Source of the DNA: Geminisphaera colitermitum TAV2
Lineage (GTDB): Bacteria > Verrucomicrobiota > Verrucomicrobiia > Opitutales > Opitutaceae
Direction of reading: 5' to 3'
Assembly: GCF_000171235.2 (NCBI RefSeq)
Contig: NZ_ABEA03000173.1
Coordinates: 1 to 64,000, forward strand
DNA: 64,000 bases
Each line of letters begins with the position of its first letter. Positions within the stretch are counted from its first letter, which is position 1. Positions 44,064 through 52,622 of this stretch are shown in pieces. The position numbers were made by a program, and so were the translations under genes. Below the pieces are notes generated by a model. It saw only the letters and a list, made by a program, of their open reading frames with translations. It ran no database searches and was not told the DNA's origin.

Positions 44064-44981
44064 CTAAGTTTGCGGATACGCCTTGGCGAAAAGGCCCTGC
44101 ATGTATTGCACGCGCGCCTCGTGTTGCGGATGCGAAGCGTTCCAGTAGGGATCGTTCTTGTCGTCGTTGATCCTCTGGATTTCCGCTTTCGGATCGCCGG
44201 AGAAACGCCCCTGCGCATCGCGTCCGCCGGGCAGGTTGGTATCCTCGGAAATCAACTCGCCGACCTTCGCCATCGCTTTGATGAAGGCAGGATTGTTGGC
44301 GAGTGTGGGATCGGCAATCAGGGCGTCGCCGCCGACAGCGATTGCGGCCTGTTTCGCGGCAACGACTTTCTTGTCGTAGTCCGCTCCCCATTCGGTTTTG
44401 AGCGCCGTGACTGCTTGCTCCCGTTGTTGCGTCTGTTGCGTTTCAGCGGCCTTGACCGCCTCTTGCGTTGTGCCGAGTTGCCACGCAACGAGGGCTTGCG
44501 CTTGCTTGGGTGTGAGTCCGAGTTCGTGAGCCTTGGCTTGGAATCCAGCAACGAGCTTGTCATCCCAGACGCCATCTGGAACGCCGTCCGGTCGCTTGAT
44601 GCCGTATGCATCGGGCTTTTCAGGACGTCCGAGTTTTTGATAAAAGGCGTTCCACTCTTCCGGCGTGCTGTTCTCAGTCGGCAAGACAACTTTGTCCCGG
44701 CCAAGTTGCGATTCCAACGAGGCGTAGGAGCCGAGCACGGATTTCAGCGATGTGAATTTGCTCTCGAAGGTATCGGGAGCGCCGAAGGCCTTCGCCCATC
44801 CGGCTTGCAGCGAGCCGTCTTCCTTCACGAAGGTGCGAAGGTCTGTGGAGGCCTGTTGCTGTTGTTGTTGCTGGCCGTCGCCACCGCCACCACCGGTTTC
44901 GTCGCCATCGGCGTGAAGGCAGACCGGCATGAGCCAGCGAATTAGTCCAAAGAATCGGAATTGTTTATTCATGGTATTCAA
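44064..44981 (-). CDS. Scaffolding protein
   Basis: A 305-residue acidic, helical protein with a glutamine tract (DGQQQQQQQAS) near the N-terminus and conserved-looking ENSTPEEWNAFYQKLGRPEK, AWQLGTTQEAVKAAETQQTQ and a charged C-terminus. Scaffolding proteins of podoviruses have this composition and lie directly upstream of the capsid gene, as here. PEKPDAYGI is a recurrent motif of the family. The terminator after it separates its mRNA from the capsid mRNA. Confidence 0.8.
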   Translation of the reverse strand: MNTMNKQFRFFGLIRWLMPVCLHADGDETGGGGGDGQQQQQQQASTDLRTFVKEDGSLQAGWAKAFGAPDTFESKFTSLKSVLGSYASLESQLGRDKVVLPTENSTPEEWNAFYQKLGRPEKPDAYGIKRPDGVPDGVWDDKLVAGFQAKAHELGLTPKQAQALVAWQLGTTQEAVKAAETQQTQQREQAVTALKTEWGADYDKKVVAAKQAAIAVGGDALIADPTLANNPAFIKAMAKVGELISEDTNLPGGRDAQGRFSGDPKAEIQRINDDKNDPYWNASHPQHEARVQYMQGLFAKAYPQT

Positions 44982-45004
44982 GTTATTGTGTGTTTAATGG
45001 GAGA

Positions 45005-45490
45005 TTATTTGCCGCCTTTGTTTTTCTCTTCCAGCCAGGCGACGAAGGCGGGCGTCTTGTCGCCAAAGCGCGGATCGAGGTCGGGGCCGTCCGGGTGTTT
45101 CGGATGCTTGTACGGCGCGAATTTCCGGTCCATCGAGGGCGGGCGGGCTCCCGCCGCCGGACCGGATGCCGGTGGCGTAGGAATGCCCGGCACGGGGGCC
45201 GGGTTCGCGGTAGTGCCCGCTACCGGAAGAGGAGTGGAGGGGGGGGGGAGGGGGGGCTTCCCGTTCTCAATCTCGATTTCACTGCCCGACACCTCGATCT
45301 TTTGCGAGGCGAGCCAGCGCAAGATCGTCGGTCGGTAGCGGCCCATGTCGGCCTTGACCAACACGCCCTGCGTGCCGGTGTCGTAGGTGGCGACGATGAT
45401 GCCGTCACGTACGATGTTTGCGATGCCGCCAAGCGGCTCGCTGATGTCGTAGCCGGCTTTCGCCGGTGTAGTTGGTTTTTCGTTACTCAT
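45005..45490 (-). CDS. Hypothetical virion-region protein with proline-rich linker
   Basis: A 161-residue protein. The N-terminal domain (GYDISEPLGGIANIVRDGII, then TQGVLVKADMGRYRPTILRW) is followed by a proline-rich linker encoded by G:C runs at 45239-45256 and a C-terminal basic tail (KFAPYKHPKHPDGPDLDPRF). It lies between scaffold and the Bbp19-like gene, overlapping the latter by 8 bases. Function is unknown. Confidence 0.55.
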   Translation of the reverse strand: MSNEKPTTPAKAGYDISEPLGGIANIVRDGIIVATYDTGTQGVLVKADMGRYRPTILRWLASQKIEVSGSEIEIENGKPPLPPPSTPLPVAGTTANPAPVPGIPTPPASGPAAGARPPSMDRKFAPYKHPKHPDGPDLDPRFGDKTPAFVAWLEEKNKGGK

Positions 45491-45755
45491 GGTATGGTGT
45501 TTTGTTTTCTAGCGTGGAAAGCCTCGAATGGATCGACGCGAGGATGTGCCGGACGGGCTCTTTCATCCCCTCCGTATGGGCGACTTCCTGAGCGTCCATG
45601 CCCGGCCTGTAAGACGGGTTTTCAATGCCGTCCTTCGTGAAGCCGAACTTTTGAAGAAGGTCCTCGAGCACGATCTTTCCGTGCTCGCCCTCAAACACGC
45701 GATGGTAGGCGGTGCGGACTTTCAGGGCGTGTTGATAGCATTCGCTCTCTGTCAT
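45483..45755 (-). CDS. Bbp19-like small phage protein
   Basis: A 90-residue protein with TAYHRVFEGEHGKIVLEDLL and QEVAHTEGMKEPVRHILASI, the Bbp19 pattern of small phage proteins found after the portal gene in podoviruses. Its ATG overlaps the portal stop. Its role in assembly is unknown. Confidence 0.75.
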   Translation of the reverse strand: MTESECYQHALKVRTAYHRVFEGEHGKIVLEDLLQKFGFTKDGIENPSYRPGMDAQEVAHTEGMKEPVRHILASIHSRLSTLENKTPYHE

Positions 45756-47440
45756 TGCATCGCCCCTCCGATGGCGTCAGTTGCGGCCTGCTGTGCCTGC
45801 GGCCCAAGTTTCTGCGCGGCACCGGCGGCTTGGTTCGCCGCCGACGCCATCTGTTCGAGTTGCGCGGCCTGATTGGCTTGCGCCTGTGCCTGCATCATCT
45901 CCGCAACCTCTTCCTCGCTATTCTGCCACTCTTGCGGCAGGCCGGAATTACGAGCCACGCCACGCGCGGCTTTTTTCCAATTGATGACCAGAGCAACAGT
46001 CGGATCAAACGTCGCCATCCCTCCAATAAGATCCATCATTTGCGCGAGCGCCCCGTTCTGCGCGGCTTTGATGGCGAGGGCGATCTTGGAGACGTAGTCG
46101 ATTTCGTATTCAAGCGACTCTCCTTCAGCCATCGGAGGCGGGGCGAAAATGCCCGCCCGCATCAGGATATTGAATACACGTTCGAGGACGGGATTCAACT
46201 TTTCCTGTGTGATCCGCGCGAACATCGGATGGAACAGCACGAGCTTCTCTTGCATCAACTGCGCCACCTCAAACGCGGTCTTATCCCGCTTCATCGCGTC
46301 AGGGTTCGAGAGCATCTTGAACATGTCCACGAACCACGCCCGGCGGATGACCTCACGCTTGTCATTCAGAACCTTATCCCCGATGTCCAAACGGGCAGTG
46401 TCGCGCAACCGCTCCGGCTTGTTGTTTGGATTCGATGCGTCCCAATAGAATACGCCGCCGGGTCGATTGTCCGGACGCCACGAAGAGTCCTGCGGAGCCA
46501 GCCAAGGCGGATTCACCTGTTGCTCCAGAGACAGCAACAGGTCGCGCTCCATCCGGTTCACGAGCTTGATTTCAGGCATGACCTGATCTCCCGGCCCGCG
46601 CCCGTAAATCTCGTTGTTGCCTCGCAACAGGCGGGCAACGGCAATCGGCATCTCGTAAAAACCGCCCTCTTCGATCACATGAATTGCCTGTTTGTCCACG
46701 TACACCGAGGCAATCGGGCGCTTCTTGCCGATCCCCGGTCCCTGCTTTCCATCCCGGCGCGGATACACCGCATGGATGATCTGGAAACGCTTGTCCCGAT
46801 CCGACGCCGTTTTCGAATTAAGCGCGTCCAGCATCGGCTTCGAAAGTTTGTCCTCACCCCATTTCTGCGCGCACTGGCGGGCGGTAAACCGGAACTCACG
46901 AAAGACGGTGTCAACCAGACCTTCCGCATCCTCCTCGATCACGAACGTGCCAACGGGCACGTTCGTAAAGTTGAGCAGCCCCCCACGCTGACCACGCAAG
47001 GCCGCGCCCTCTTCACAGAACAGTGACGCGATCGAGAATCCCGCCATGTCCATGAAATCTTCATGGATGCCGAGGTAAAAATTGCTGGCATGGAGGGCGG
47101 CGGCTGCGCGGTGCGTGCAATCGTCAAACCATTCGACCACGGGCGCGGACGCACCCGGACGCGCCGAAAAGCGGAACCAGAGTTCTCCCGCCGGGACAAG
47201 GGAGGACAGGAGACCGGCGGCGTAAACCAGCGCCGATTCATTGGCGGTGGAGTCATAGATGTCCGTCGTCTGCGCCTCGCCACCGTGCTTGTCCCCCATG
47301 CTGAGAATGTCGCCTTTCGACGGCAGGATGTAGCGGGCGGCATCGTGCCAGCGTGAACGCCAGTTGGCCTGACGCGAAAGACCGGCCTCGTATCGGCCAA
47401 TCAAATCCTCCGCCAGTTTGTTGGTCTCGGTATTGGACAT
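45752..47440 (-). CDS. Portal protein (podovirus head-tail connector)
   Basis: A 562-residue protein. The pattern YEAGLSRQANWRSRWHDAAR, YILPSKGDILSMG and DSTANESALVYAAGLLSSLV is typical of T7-type portals, as are FCEEGAALRGQRGG and the glutamine/alanine-rich C-terminus (QAQANQAAQLEQMASAANQA). It forms the dodecameric ring through which DNA is packaged. Start ATG at 47440 is 2 bases from the previous stop; the longer open frame is not needed. Confidence 0.9.
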   Translation of the reverse strand: MSNTETNKLAEDLIGRYEAGLSRQANWRSRWHDAARYILPSKGDILSMGDKHGGEAQTTDIYDSTANESALVYAAGLLSSLVPAGELWFRFSARPGASAPVVEWFDDCTHRAAAALHASNFYLGIHEDFMDMAGFSIASLFCEEGAALRGQRGGLLNFTNVPVGTFVIEEDAEGLVDTVFREFRFTARQCAQKWGEDKLSKPMLDALNSKTASDRDKRFQIIHAVYPRRDGKQGPGIGKKRPIASVYVDKQAIHVIEEGGFYEMPIAVARLLRGNNEIYGRGPGDQVMPEIKLVNRMERDLLLSLEQQVNPPWLAPQDSSWRPDNRPGGVFYWDASNPNNKPERLRDTARLDIGDKVLNDKREVIRRAWFVDMFKMLSNPDAMKRDKTAFEVAQLMQEKLVLFHPMFARITQEKLNPVLERVFNILMRAGIFAPPPMAEGESLEYEIDYVSKIALAIKAAQNGALAQMMDLIGGMATFDPTVALVINWKKAARGVARNSGLPQEWQNSEEEVAEMMQAQAQANQAAQLEQMASAANQAAGAAQKLGPQAQQAATDAIGGAMQ

Positions 47441-47441
47441 G

Positions 47442-47699
47442 TTACGCACCTCCGAGGACGGTTGCCGAGCCCTTGCCGGAGCCGGGCGCACTGTCACCAG
47501 CGCCGGCGAGAATCGTTGACTGGATGCCCTTCTTTCGGGCGGCGTCCTTCAACGTGTCCCGACGCTGCAACTGGACTTCTGTTGCCGTCGCCGCCGGGGG
47601 CGGCGCGGCAGGCGCGGGCATGGCTGGTGTGCCGCCGCCCTTGTGACGGAAGGCATGACGAAGGATGCGCGGCGGATTGGTGATGAGTGCTGTATTCAT
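47442..47699 (-). CDS. Small virion-region protein upstream of the portal
   Basis: An 85-residue protein with an alanine/proline middle and a C-terminal block RRDTLKDAARKKGIQSTILA followed by SATVLGG. Short proteins with a 'xGxxSTILxG...xxTxLG' tail are common just before podovirus portal genes. It starts by ATGA overlap with the preceding gene. Function is unknown. Confidence 0.6.
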   Translation of the reverse strand: MNTALITNPPRILRHAFRHKGGGTPAMPAPAAPPPAATATEVQLQRRDTLKDAARKKGIQSTILAGAGDSAPGSGKGSATVLGGA

Positions 47700-48046
47700 A
47701 ATTTGGAGATCAGTTGGTTGAGTCGGTCGAAAGGATAAAAGCGGAGCTTGTTGTTGCGCTCGAAAGAGGCCCAGGGAAGAGGGTAGGGGAACATCGACAG
47801 CGCCGCCCGCATGTCTCCGGCGAACAAATACAAGTGCCAGCAATCGCAGACGCAGTCCGGCCAAGAGTAGTTTGGGTCAACAATCTGCAAGTGCAGCGCG
47901 CAACGCGGCACCGAACGTCCCATCACGAAATAATCGGGTGCGTTGAACACGTAGCCGTGTCGGAAATGCAGGGCCAAATCATCTTCAAATAGACGCGCGC
48001 ACGGCTCACGGCCGTAAACCAAAGCGGCTTCCTCGAACGGTTTCAC
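47696..48046 (-). CDS. Hypothetical protein between terminase and portal
   Basis: A 116-residue protein beginning at GTG 48046, which overlaps the terminase stop (GTGA) and has GGAGGG nine bases ahead. Content such as FRHGYVFNAPDYFVMGRSVP and WPDCVCDCWHLYLFAGDMRA includes a Cys cluster. Similar proteins between terminase and portal occur in other podoviruses. Function is unknown. Confidence 0.6.
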   Translation of the reverse strand: MKPFEEAALVYGREPCARLFEDDLALHFRHGYVFNAPDYFVMGRSVPRCALHLQIVDPNYSWPDCVCDCWHLYLFAGDMRAALSMFPYPLPWASFERNNKLRFYPFDRLNQLISKL

Positions 48047-49602
48047 AGCCTGAATCCCTCCCACGGCGAAATTGCCGTCTGCCGACGCTGTTGCTGGCGC
48101 TGCTGTTGCTGGCTGATTGCCGACGAATCCGACACCATCCCAAGGTTGATCGCCTCCGCCGCCGTGCGAGCGGCGTCGGACGGATGCGAACTGGCATCAT
48201 GCACCGGCTCATCGGAGAGAATGCCCGACGACGAAACCGGCTTCGTGTGATACACCTCCAGCGCGGCCAGCCCATCGCCGCACCCGGCGAGGTTGAATTG
48301 TGAACGCATCAGCAAGTCGCGGAGCTGGTTGATCCCGATCCAAATGTCATGCGTCCGGCGCACAACGCGCAGATTTTGCAGCCCCGCCTTCTTCAGCTCA
48401 GTGATATACGACGTGCCCGTGTTCGCGTGGCCGGCTTCCGCGTCATGAGGCAGGTAATGATACGCCACCGGAATCCCGGCAGACCTGATTACATTCGCCG
48501 CCTGCGCAGCTGACGAACGCTCCAACGTCACATGCTTGATCCAGTCCATCCGGTTGCCGCGAAGCTGGAACCACCAAATGTCCGTTGTGTCGCTGTGCCC
48601 AATGTCCCATGACGTGTAAACCGGGAAAGTCCTGTCCCACTGGAACGGATAAATCTGCCCATTGGCGCGAATCTTCGCGATGACATCGCCATAAATCGCC
48701 CCCTCGATTGGAGCCTTGAAACACTCGTCAACCGTGCTCGGAAACTCGCGGAAACAGTTCAATCCCGCGCCCTCGAACGCCTTCACCTGATACCAAATGC
48801 GTTGTTCCAGCGAAAGCGGACGCCTGATCTGTTGCGAAATCTCATCGAGATAAGCGTTCACCTCGCCGCTCACCCGATCCGGAGGCCCGGCCATCACGTT
48901 GCGGGCATCCTCACACCAGCCGCCAAACACCAACGTCCAATCCAAATCCGTTCTCGACGCATCCGGCAACTCCTGTGCGCGAGTCACGATATCGTGGAAA
49001 TAATTCCGCGTCTTGCCCCGGCTGCGGCCCATCGCCGTTGACTCCACCACAACCAGCCCGGATGTCGGCACCGAAGGGATCGCGCCGGTCTGGATTTCTT
49101 CCGCACGCTTTGGATCGTGGTGCGCGATCTTGCCCAGCTCTGAAATGAGCATGACTTGCGGCGTGCCACCACGCGACGAAGCCGACGCCAGACAGAACGA
49201 ACCATTATCTAACGCCAGTTCCGTGCCCGAGGAACGCAGCGTCGGGATTTGCAGCTCAGGACTCAGACGCCCCATCTCCTCATGGGCAAACGTCACCATG
49301 TGCTGGAGTTTCTTGCCCGCATCACCCTCCGACATGTCGATAATCGCCCCCTCCGTGTTTGGACGAACGTTCATCGTATCCAAAATGACCAGACTCATGC
49401 ACGTCGAGCACCCCAGCTTGCGCGCCTTTGGCAGCACGATCCGCTTACGCTTGTCCTCGTAAATCGCCTTCAGCAGCTTTTGCTGCGTCACGTTCGGATA
49501 AAACGGTATCGACACACCCTTGTCATCGCGGATGCGGTAAAATCCGTTTGAGAGGCGACCGTGAGCAGTCAGGAACCGTTCTGGAATGTCTTCGCGCCTC
49601 AT
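48043..49602 (-). CDS. terL: Terminase large subunit
   Basis: A 519-residue DNA-packaging motor. The ATPase has a Walker-A-like LPKARKLGCST at 57-67 and Walker B VMLISELG at 150-157. The nuclease domain offers acidic residues at SWDIGHSD (Asp333, Asp338), HDAEAGH (Asp387) and HDASSHPSDA (Asp469, Asp476), consistent with an RNase-H-like nuclease. Start ATG at 49602 overlaps the TerS stop. A deviant Walker A (Lys in a KxRxxGxST context) is normal for terminases. Confidence 0.9.
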   Translation of the reverse strand: MRREDIPERFLTAHGRLSNGFYRIRDDKGVSIPFYPNVTQQKLLKAIYEDKRKRIVLPKARKLGCSTCMSLVILDTMNVRPNTEGAIIDMSEGDAGKKLQHMVTFAHEEMGRLSPELQIPTLRSSGTELALDNGSFCLASASSRGGTPQVMLISELGKIAHHDPKRAEEIQTGAIPSVPTSGLVVVESTAMGRSRGKTRNYFHDIVTRAQELPDASRTDLDWTLVFGGWCEDARNVMAGPPDRVSGEVNAYLDEISQQIRRPLSLEQRIWYQVKAFEGAGLNCFREFPSTVDECFKAPIEGAIYGDVIAKIRANGQIYPFQWDRTFPVYTSWDIGHSDTTDIWWFQLRGNRMDWIKHVTLERSSAAQAANVIRSAGIPVAYHYLPHDAEAGHANTGTSYITELKKAGLQNLRVVRRTHDIWIGINQLRDLLMRSQFNLAGCGDGLAALEVYHTKPVSSSGILSDEPVHDASSHPSDAARTAAEAINLGMVSDSSAISQQQQRQQQRRQTAISPWEGFRL

Positions 49603-49907
49603 CTGTTCGTGTCCCCTGATTTGGCAAAATCCCAAAAGCCTTCCGAAATTCGCACATCATGCTTTTGCGGTGCCTCGTCCCCCGACATGCGATTATCAAC
49701 ATTGATCGCCTTGATCTTCTCGTCCGGCGTCGAACGCGCTGAATGCACGATACGATAAAGCCAGCGTCGCTTCTGCTCTCGCGTCATGACCTTGTTCGTC
49801 ACACGCGACTCCACCACGTCTTGCTTCTGCTCTCGCGTGCGCTTCTGCGCACGCGGCTTCAACGGCTTCACCACAGGCAACGTCAGCTTGGGAACTTTCT
49901 TCTTCAC
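49599..49907 (-). CDS. Probable terminase small subunit
   Basis: A 102-residue basic protein starting at GTG 49907 with GGAGG nearby. KRRWLYRIVHSARSTPDEKI followed by KAINVDNRMSGDEAP resembles the C-terminal part of podovirus TerS proteins. It directly precedes TerL with an ATGA overlap, the standard order. Recognition of the packaging site is inferred. Confidence 0.65.
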   Translation of the reverse strand: MKKKVPKLTLPVVKPLKPRAQKRTREQKQDVVESRVTNKVMTREQKRRWLYRIVHSARSTPDEKIKAINVDNRMSGDEAPQKHDVRISEGFWDFAKSGDTNR

Positions 49908-50257
49908 GGCGCCACCTCCCCAGCCGGCCCGCGAATATCAACACCCTCACCAATCGCAGCCACGTAGCCGTCCGCCCCAATATACTCCCCGGCATGGCCT
50001 GGCATCTCCCCGCTCCCTCCAATCCACGTTACCAACCGCAATACACGCCTCTCCCCGTCCACAGACACCCCCAACACAGGACTCCAACCATTCACCCCAT
50101 CCTCACCGTCCTTCTTGACCGTCCCGCCGGTACCGCTCACCGCAGCCGCTGCCGTCGATACTGCCACCGCAGCCGCATCACGCGCCTGCCCAAGCGTTGC
50201 CTTACGCATGTAGCTCTTCGGCGAGCCTCGTTTCCGGGTATATGGGTTGTTCGGCAT
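49904..50257 (-). CDS. Virion-associated protein with 'GWSP' module
   Basis: A 117-residue protein with an alanine-rich helix (ATLGQARDAAAVAVSTAAAA) then a module NGWSPVLGVSVDGERRVLRL, AGEYIGADGYVAAIGEGVDI. This GWSP...ERRVL...YIG module occurs in phage tail fibre and spike proteins. Its presence ahead of TerS suggests a structural or adhesin-like piece. Function is unknown. Confidence 0.55.
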   Translation of the reverse strand: MPNNPYTRKRGSPKSYMRKATLGQARDAAAVAVSTAAAAVSGTGGTVKKDGEDGVNGWSPVLGVSVDGERRVLRLVTWIGGSGEMPGHAGEYIGADGYVAAIGEGVDIRGPAGEVAP

Positions 50258-50892
50258 CAGACAGAACCCTCCCCGCTTGCCGGGCTTCCGGCATTGCCGA
50301 CGCGCCCGGCTGCGCTTTTGTCGGAAGTGCTATGACCAACAAAACTATTACCGCTGTCGGCATTACCGACAGTCTCTCCGCCGTTAACGCCTTTCTCGAA
50401 AACAACGGCAGCAACGCCGCTTTCCTTGGAACCCAAACCCTCGGAAACACGCTTATCTTCCTTGTCGGGTGGACCAACTCCACCAAATACCTCACCCCCG
50501 ACAAGTCCATCGGGATTCGATGGGGGGGAGAAAACTTCAAGGCTAACCAGGAAGCGTCCGGGGCCTGAACTGACAGCCCCGCGCGCCGTAACCTCATTTT
50601 GACCCAAAATAAACCCCGCCTTTTCCAGACCGCGCAGCACGACGATCAACCGCTCGTACGCACTGCCTTGGGATACATTTGCCGGTTCGCTCATGTATCC
50701 AGCAACCGCCCTCATCACAACACCGTCAAGTTTCACAAACCCACCAAAACCCATCTGAACCCAGCCAAACCTAGAACCAGCCAAATTGACGTAAAAACCG
50801 CCTCTCAACCACGACAACAGCGAGTTGTTAGCTCCATCAACAGCGGTCGATGACTCCACGGTCCCAAGCGCGTATGAACCCCAAACACACAC
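50257..50892 (-). CDS. First gene of the leftward late operon, unknown
   Basis: An open frame of 211 codons with only a GTG start at 50892; its stop shares one base with the next gene's ATG, which supports translation. The N-terminal half (FGWVQMGFGGFVKLDGVVMR, then SAYERLIVVLRGLEKAGFIL) could be a small winged-helix domain; the C-terminal half is glycine- and serine-rich. The true start may be further in. A hairpin (50896-50917) lies directly upstream. Confidence 0.5.
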   Translation of the reverse strand: MCVWGSYALGTVESSTAVDGANNSLLSWLRGGFYVNLAGSRFGWVQMGFGGFVKLDGVVMRAVAGYMSEPANVSQGSAYERLIVVLRGLEKAGFILGQNEVTARGAVSSGPGRFLVSLEVFSPPSNPDGLVGGEVFGGVGPPDKEDKRVSEGLGSKESGVAAVVFEKGVNGGETVGNADSGNSFVGHSTSDKSAAGRVGNAGSPASGEGSV

Positions 50893-50895
50893 ACC

Positions 50896-50917
50896 GGCCA
50901 GCGCTCACGCGCTGGCC
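50896..50917 (+). terminator. GC-rich hairpin with T-run at the start of the control region
   Basis: GGCCAGCGC (50896-50904), loop TCAC, GCGCTGGCC (50909-50917), then TTTTG. It could stop rightward readthrough, or act as a leader hairpin for the leftward operon, whose first GTG is 4 bases away. Confidence 0.55.
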
Positions 50918-50973
50918 TTTTGATTTCAAATTACGATCTTCAACCGGACGCAGATCAGCAGACATTCAAAACC

Positions 50974-51314
50974 ACTGACACAGCAGCCCCCCTATATAGG
51001 GGGCTGCATGTCAGTATGTCAGTAGGATGACATGGCAGTTAAATGTCAGTGGAATGTCAGTTGTCAGTAAAACAATAGAACCGCATCGCTTCCAATATGT
51101 TGCGATAATCTAAAGCCGAAAAAGAAAAATGTCAGTGAACTAAATTTGTGTATCCAAAAATCCAACAACTGACACCGGGCAATGTCAGTTGCATGAAAAA
51201 TTATTCACGCAGTGACTTTTGCAACGACTTACAAATTTGCGCTCCGCGCACACTGACGTGCTGACGACGTTGCCCCCATTGCGAATATCACCTGGCATCT
51301 AAGATAAACTGACA
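50974..51314. repeat. TGTCAGT iteron-like array in the control region
   Basis: The heptamer TGTCAGT occurs ten times exactly: direct at 51009, 51017, 51044, 51055, 51062, 51130 and 51183, and inverted (ACTGACA) at 50974, 51168 and 51308. Near-copies lie at 51033 and 51252. The first inverted and first direct copies bracket a long hairpin, GCAGCCCCC...GGGGGCTGC around TATATA, making one 42-base palindrome (50974-51015). The array sits between divergent late and early transcription units, so it may be operators or origin iterons. Confidence 0.85.
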
Positions 51315-51724
51315 GCCGGGATGAGGGGACGGACGTCGCCTCTGCGCCGCCCATCGTGGCAATCACAACGCCCGCTTCCGCGGAAGTGATTGCCGCGACT
51401 GGCGGCTAATTTCCTCAAAACAACTTCGCAGTATCCCCAAGCCCACGATCTGACGGAAAATCCGTCATAACGTGTCAAACCCCACTCCACTGCGAACCGG
51501 CCCGCGCTTCGCGTCGGGGGTAAGGCCGGTTCGGGCGTTCGCTTCGCTCACGTCACGGGGCCTCATTGCCGGCCCCGAACCCCGCTAGGGGAACTAAAAA
51601 AGAAAGCAAAAACGGCGCAACCACTTGGAATACAAATTGATATGAAAAACATTCTCGCATTTTGTTCTTGCCATTTTGGAAGGCTGAAATAACCTTAAGT
51701 CGTTAACGACGAACAAATAAAGTT
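51315..51724. other. Rest of the phage control region, no gene
   Basis: GC-rich inverted repeats (GAACCGGCC with GGCCGGTTC, near 51497-51533; CTTCCGCGGAAG near 51385) are followed by an AT-rich leader. TTGTTC and TGAAAT elements near 51662-51690 could be a rightward promoter, and the palindrome TCGTTAACGA (51700-51709) lies 15 bases ahead of the first early ATG. No protein-coding gene is evident. Confidence 0.5.
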
Positions 51725-52039
51725 ATGAACCCGACCAACAAAATATCACACACGCCCGGCCCTTGGAAGGTCCGCGAAGATTATACCGGCGATTTTTTGA
51801 CCGAGTTAGAAATTATTGCGGATAACTCATATTATCACCGCATCGCCCGCATCAATGCCGAGGAAGAATCAGCATTAGTGCAGGAACAGGGAGCCAACGC
51901 CCGCCTCATCGCCGCCGCGCCGGAACTGTTGGCCGCGCTCAAGGAATGCCTCGATCTCCTCACAGTCGGGCACAATTCACACGCCTACACCGTTGTGCGG
52001 GCAGGCAAAGCCATCGCCAAAGCGGAGGGACGGGAATGA
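51725..52039 (+). CDS. 'HTPGPW' phage protein of unknown function
   Basis: A 104-residue protein with SHTPGPWKVREDY near the start and ANARLIAAAPELLAALKECL near the end. This pairing defines a very common family of small phage and prophage proteins with no known role. It is the first gene of the rightward early operon and its TGA overlaps the next small ATG. Confidence 0.8.
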   Translation: MNPTNKISHTPGPWKVREDYTGDFLTELEIIADNSYYHRIARINAEEESALVQEQGANARLIAAAPELLAALKECLDLLTVGHNSHAYTVVRAGKAIAKAEGRE

Positions 52040-52098
52040 TCACCCGGACACCTACCCCCGGAGCCACATTCGCAAAAATCAACCCATCCACGCCATGA
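52036..52098 (+). CDS. 20-residue micro-ORF bridging two early genes
   Basis: The frame MITRTPTPGATFAKINPSTP begins by ATGA overlap with the previous stop and ends by ATGA overlap with the next start. It may exist only to couple translation between the flanking genes. No function is implied. Confidence 0.35.
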   Translation: MITRTPTPGATFAKINPSTP

Positions 52099-52298
52099 CA
52101 CCACAAAAAGCCATCCAACATCTCGTCAACCAACTCCGCCAGAGCGAACACGGCCAAGTCGCCGCCGATGCCCTTTGGACCTACCTCGATACCGCCGGAC
52201 ACGGCCTCGATGCCGAGAATCAGACCGCCGTCGAAGGTCTCATCAAGGCCGCCCATCGCGGCTACATCGGCACCGTCCTCGAAGCACTCAAACACTGA
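52095..52298 (+). CDS. Small helical early protein
   Basis: A 67-residue protein beginning MTPQKAIQHLVNQLRQSEHG, then AVEGLIKAAHRGYIGTVLEA. It looks like a helical bundle. No family is recognised. Start at 52095 follows the micro-ORF stop by overlap. Confidence 0.55.
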   Translation: MTPQKAIQHLVNQLRQSEHGQVAADALWTYLDTAGHGLDAENQTAVEGLIKAAHRGYIGTVLEALKH

Positions 52299-52305
52299 CA
52301 ACATC

Positions 52306-52527
52306 ATGAGCCGCTTTGCCTACAAACCGCCCCGTATCATGCCGGCCCGTTTCGCATCCACTTGCCCGGAAACGGGCAAGCCCATCCGTAAGGGCGACGA
52401 AATCGCCTACTTTCCCGACGAACGCAAAGCCTACCACGCCGAGAGCGGAAAAGCCCAGCGCCTCCGGGATGACATCCGCGCCCGCGAGGCAACCGCTGCG
52501 TTGGGCCTCGCAGATGCTGACTGGTAG
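52306..52527 (+). CDS. Small early protein with zinc-ribbon-like start
   Basis: A 73-residue protein: RFASTCPETGKPIRKGDEIA followed by YFPDERKAYHAES and a helical tail. CPETGKPIRKGDEI is the pattern of short phage proteins that resemble half a zinc ribbon, though only one Cys and one His are visible. A strong terminator follows. Confidence 0.55.
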   Translation: MSRFAYKPPRIMPARFASTCPETGKPIRKGDEIAYFPDERKAYHAESGKAQRLRDDIRAREATAALGLADADW

Positions 52528-52569
52528 CCTCCCGACCGCCGGCCCCACGCTGGCAGGGATGACGGAGCC

Positions 52570-52600
52570 AGCCCGCAACTTCACCGTTGCGGGCTTTTTT
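52570..52600 (+). terminator. Rho-independent terminator after the first early genes
   Basis: AGCCCGCAAC (52570-52579), loop TTCACC, GTTGCGGGCT (52586-52595), then a T-run ending at 52600. A perfect 10-bp stem. It separates the first early genes from the lipoprotein gene. Confidence 0.9.
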
Positions 52601-52622
52601 GTGTCCGCATAAAGCCGAACAC

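Noticed and set aside
50197-50568. Rightward ORF over the start of the late operon
   Set aside because: It lies opposite two leftward genes joined by a stop/start overlap and shows no motif of its own.
50974-51314. CRISPR array
   Set aside because: The repeats are 7 bases, unevenly spaced and in both orientations, with no spacer-sized intervals or cas genes.
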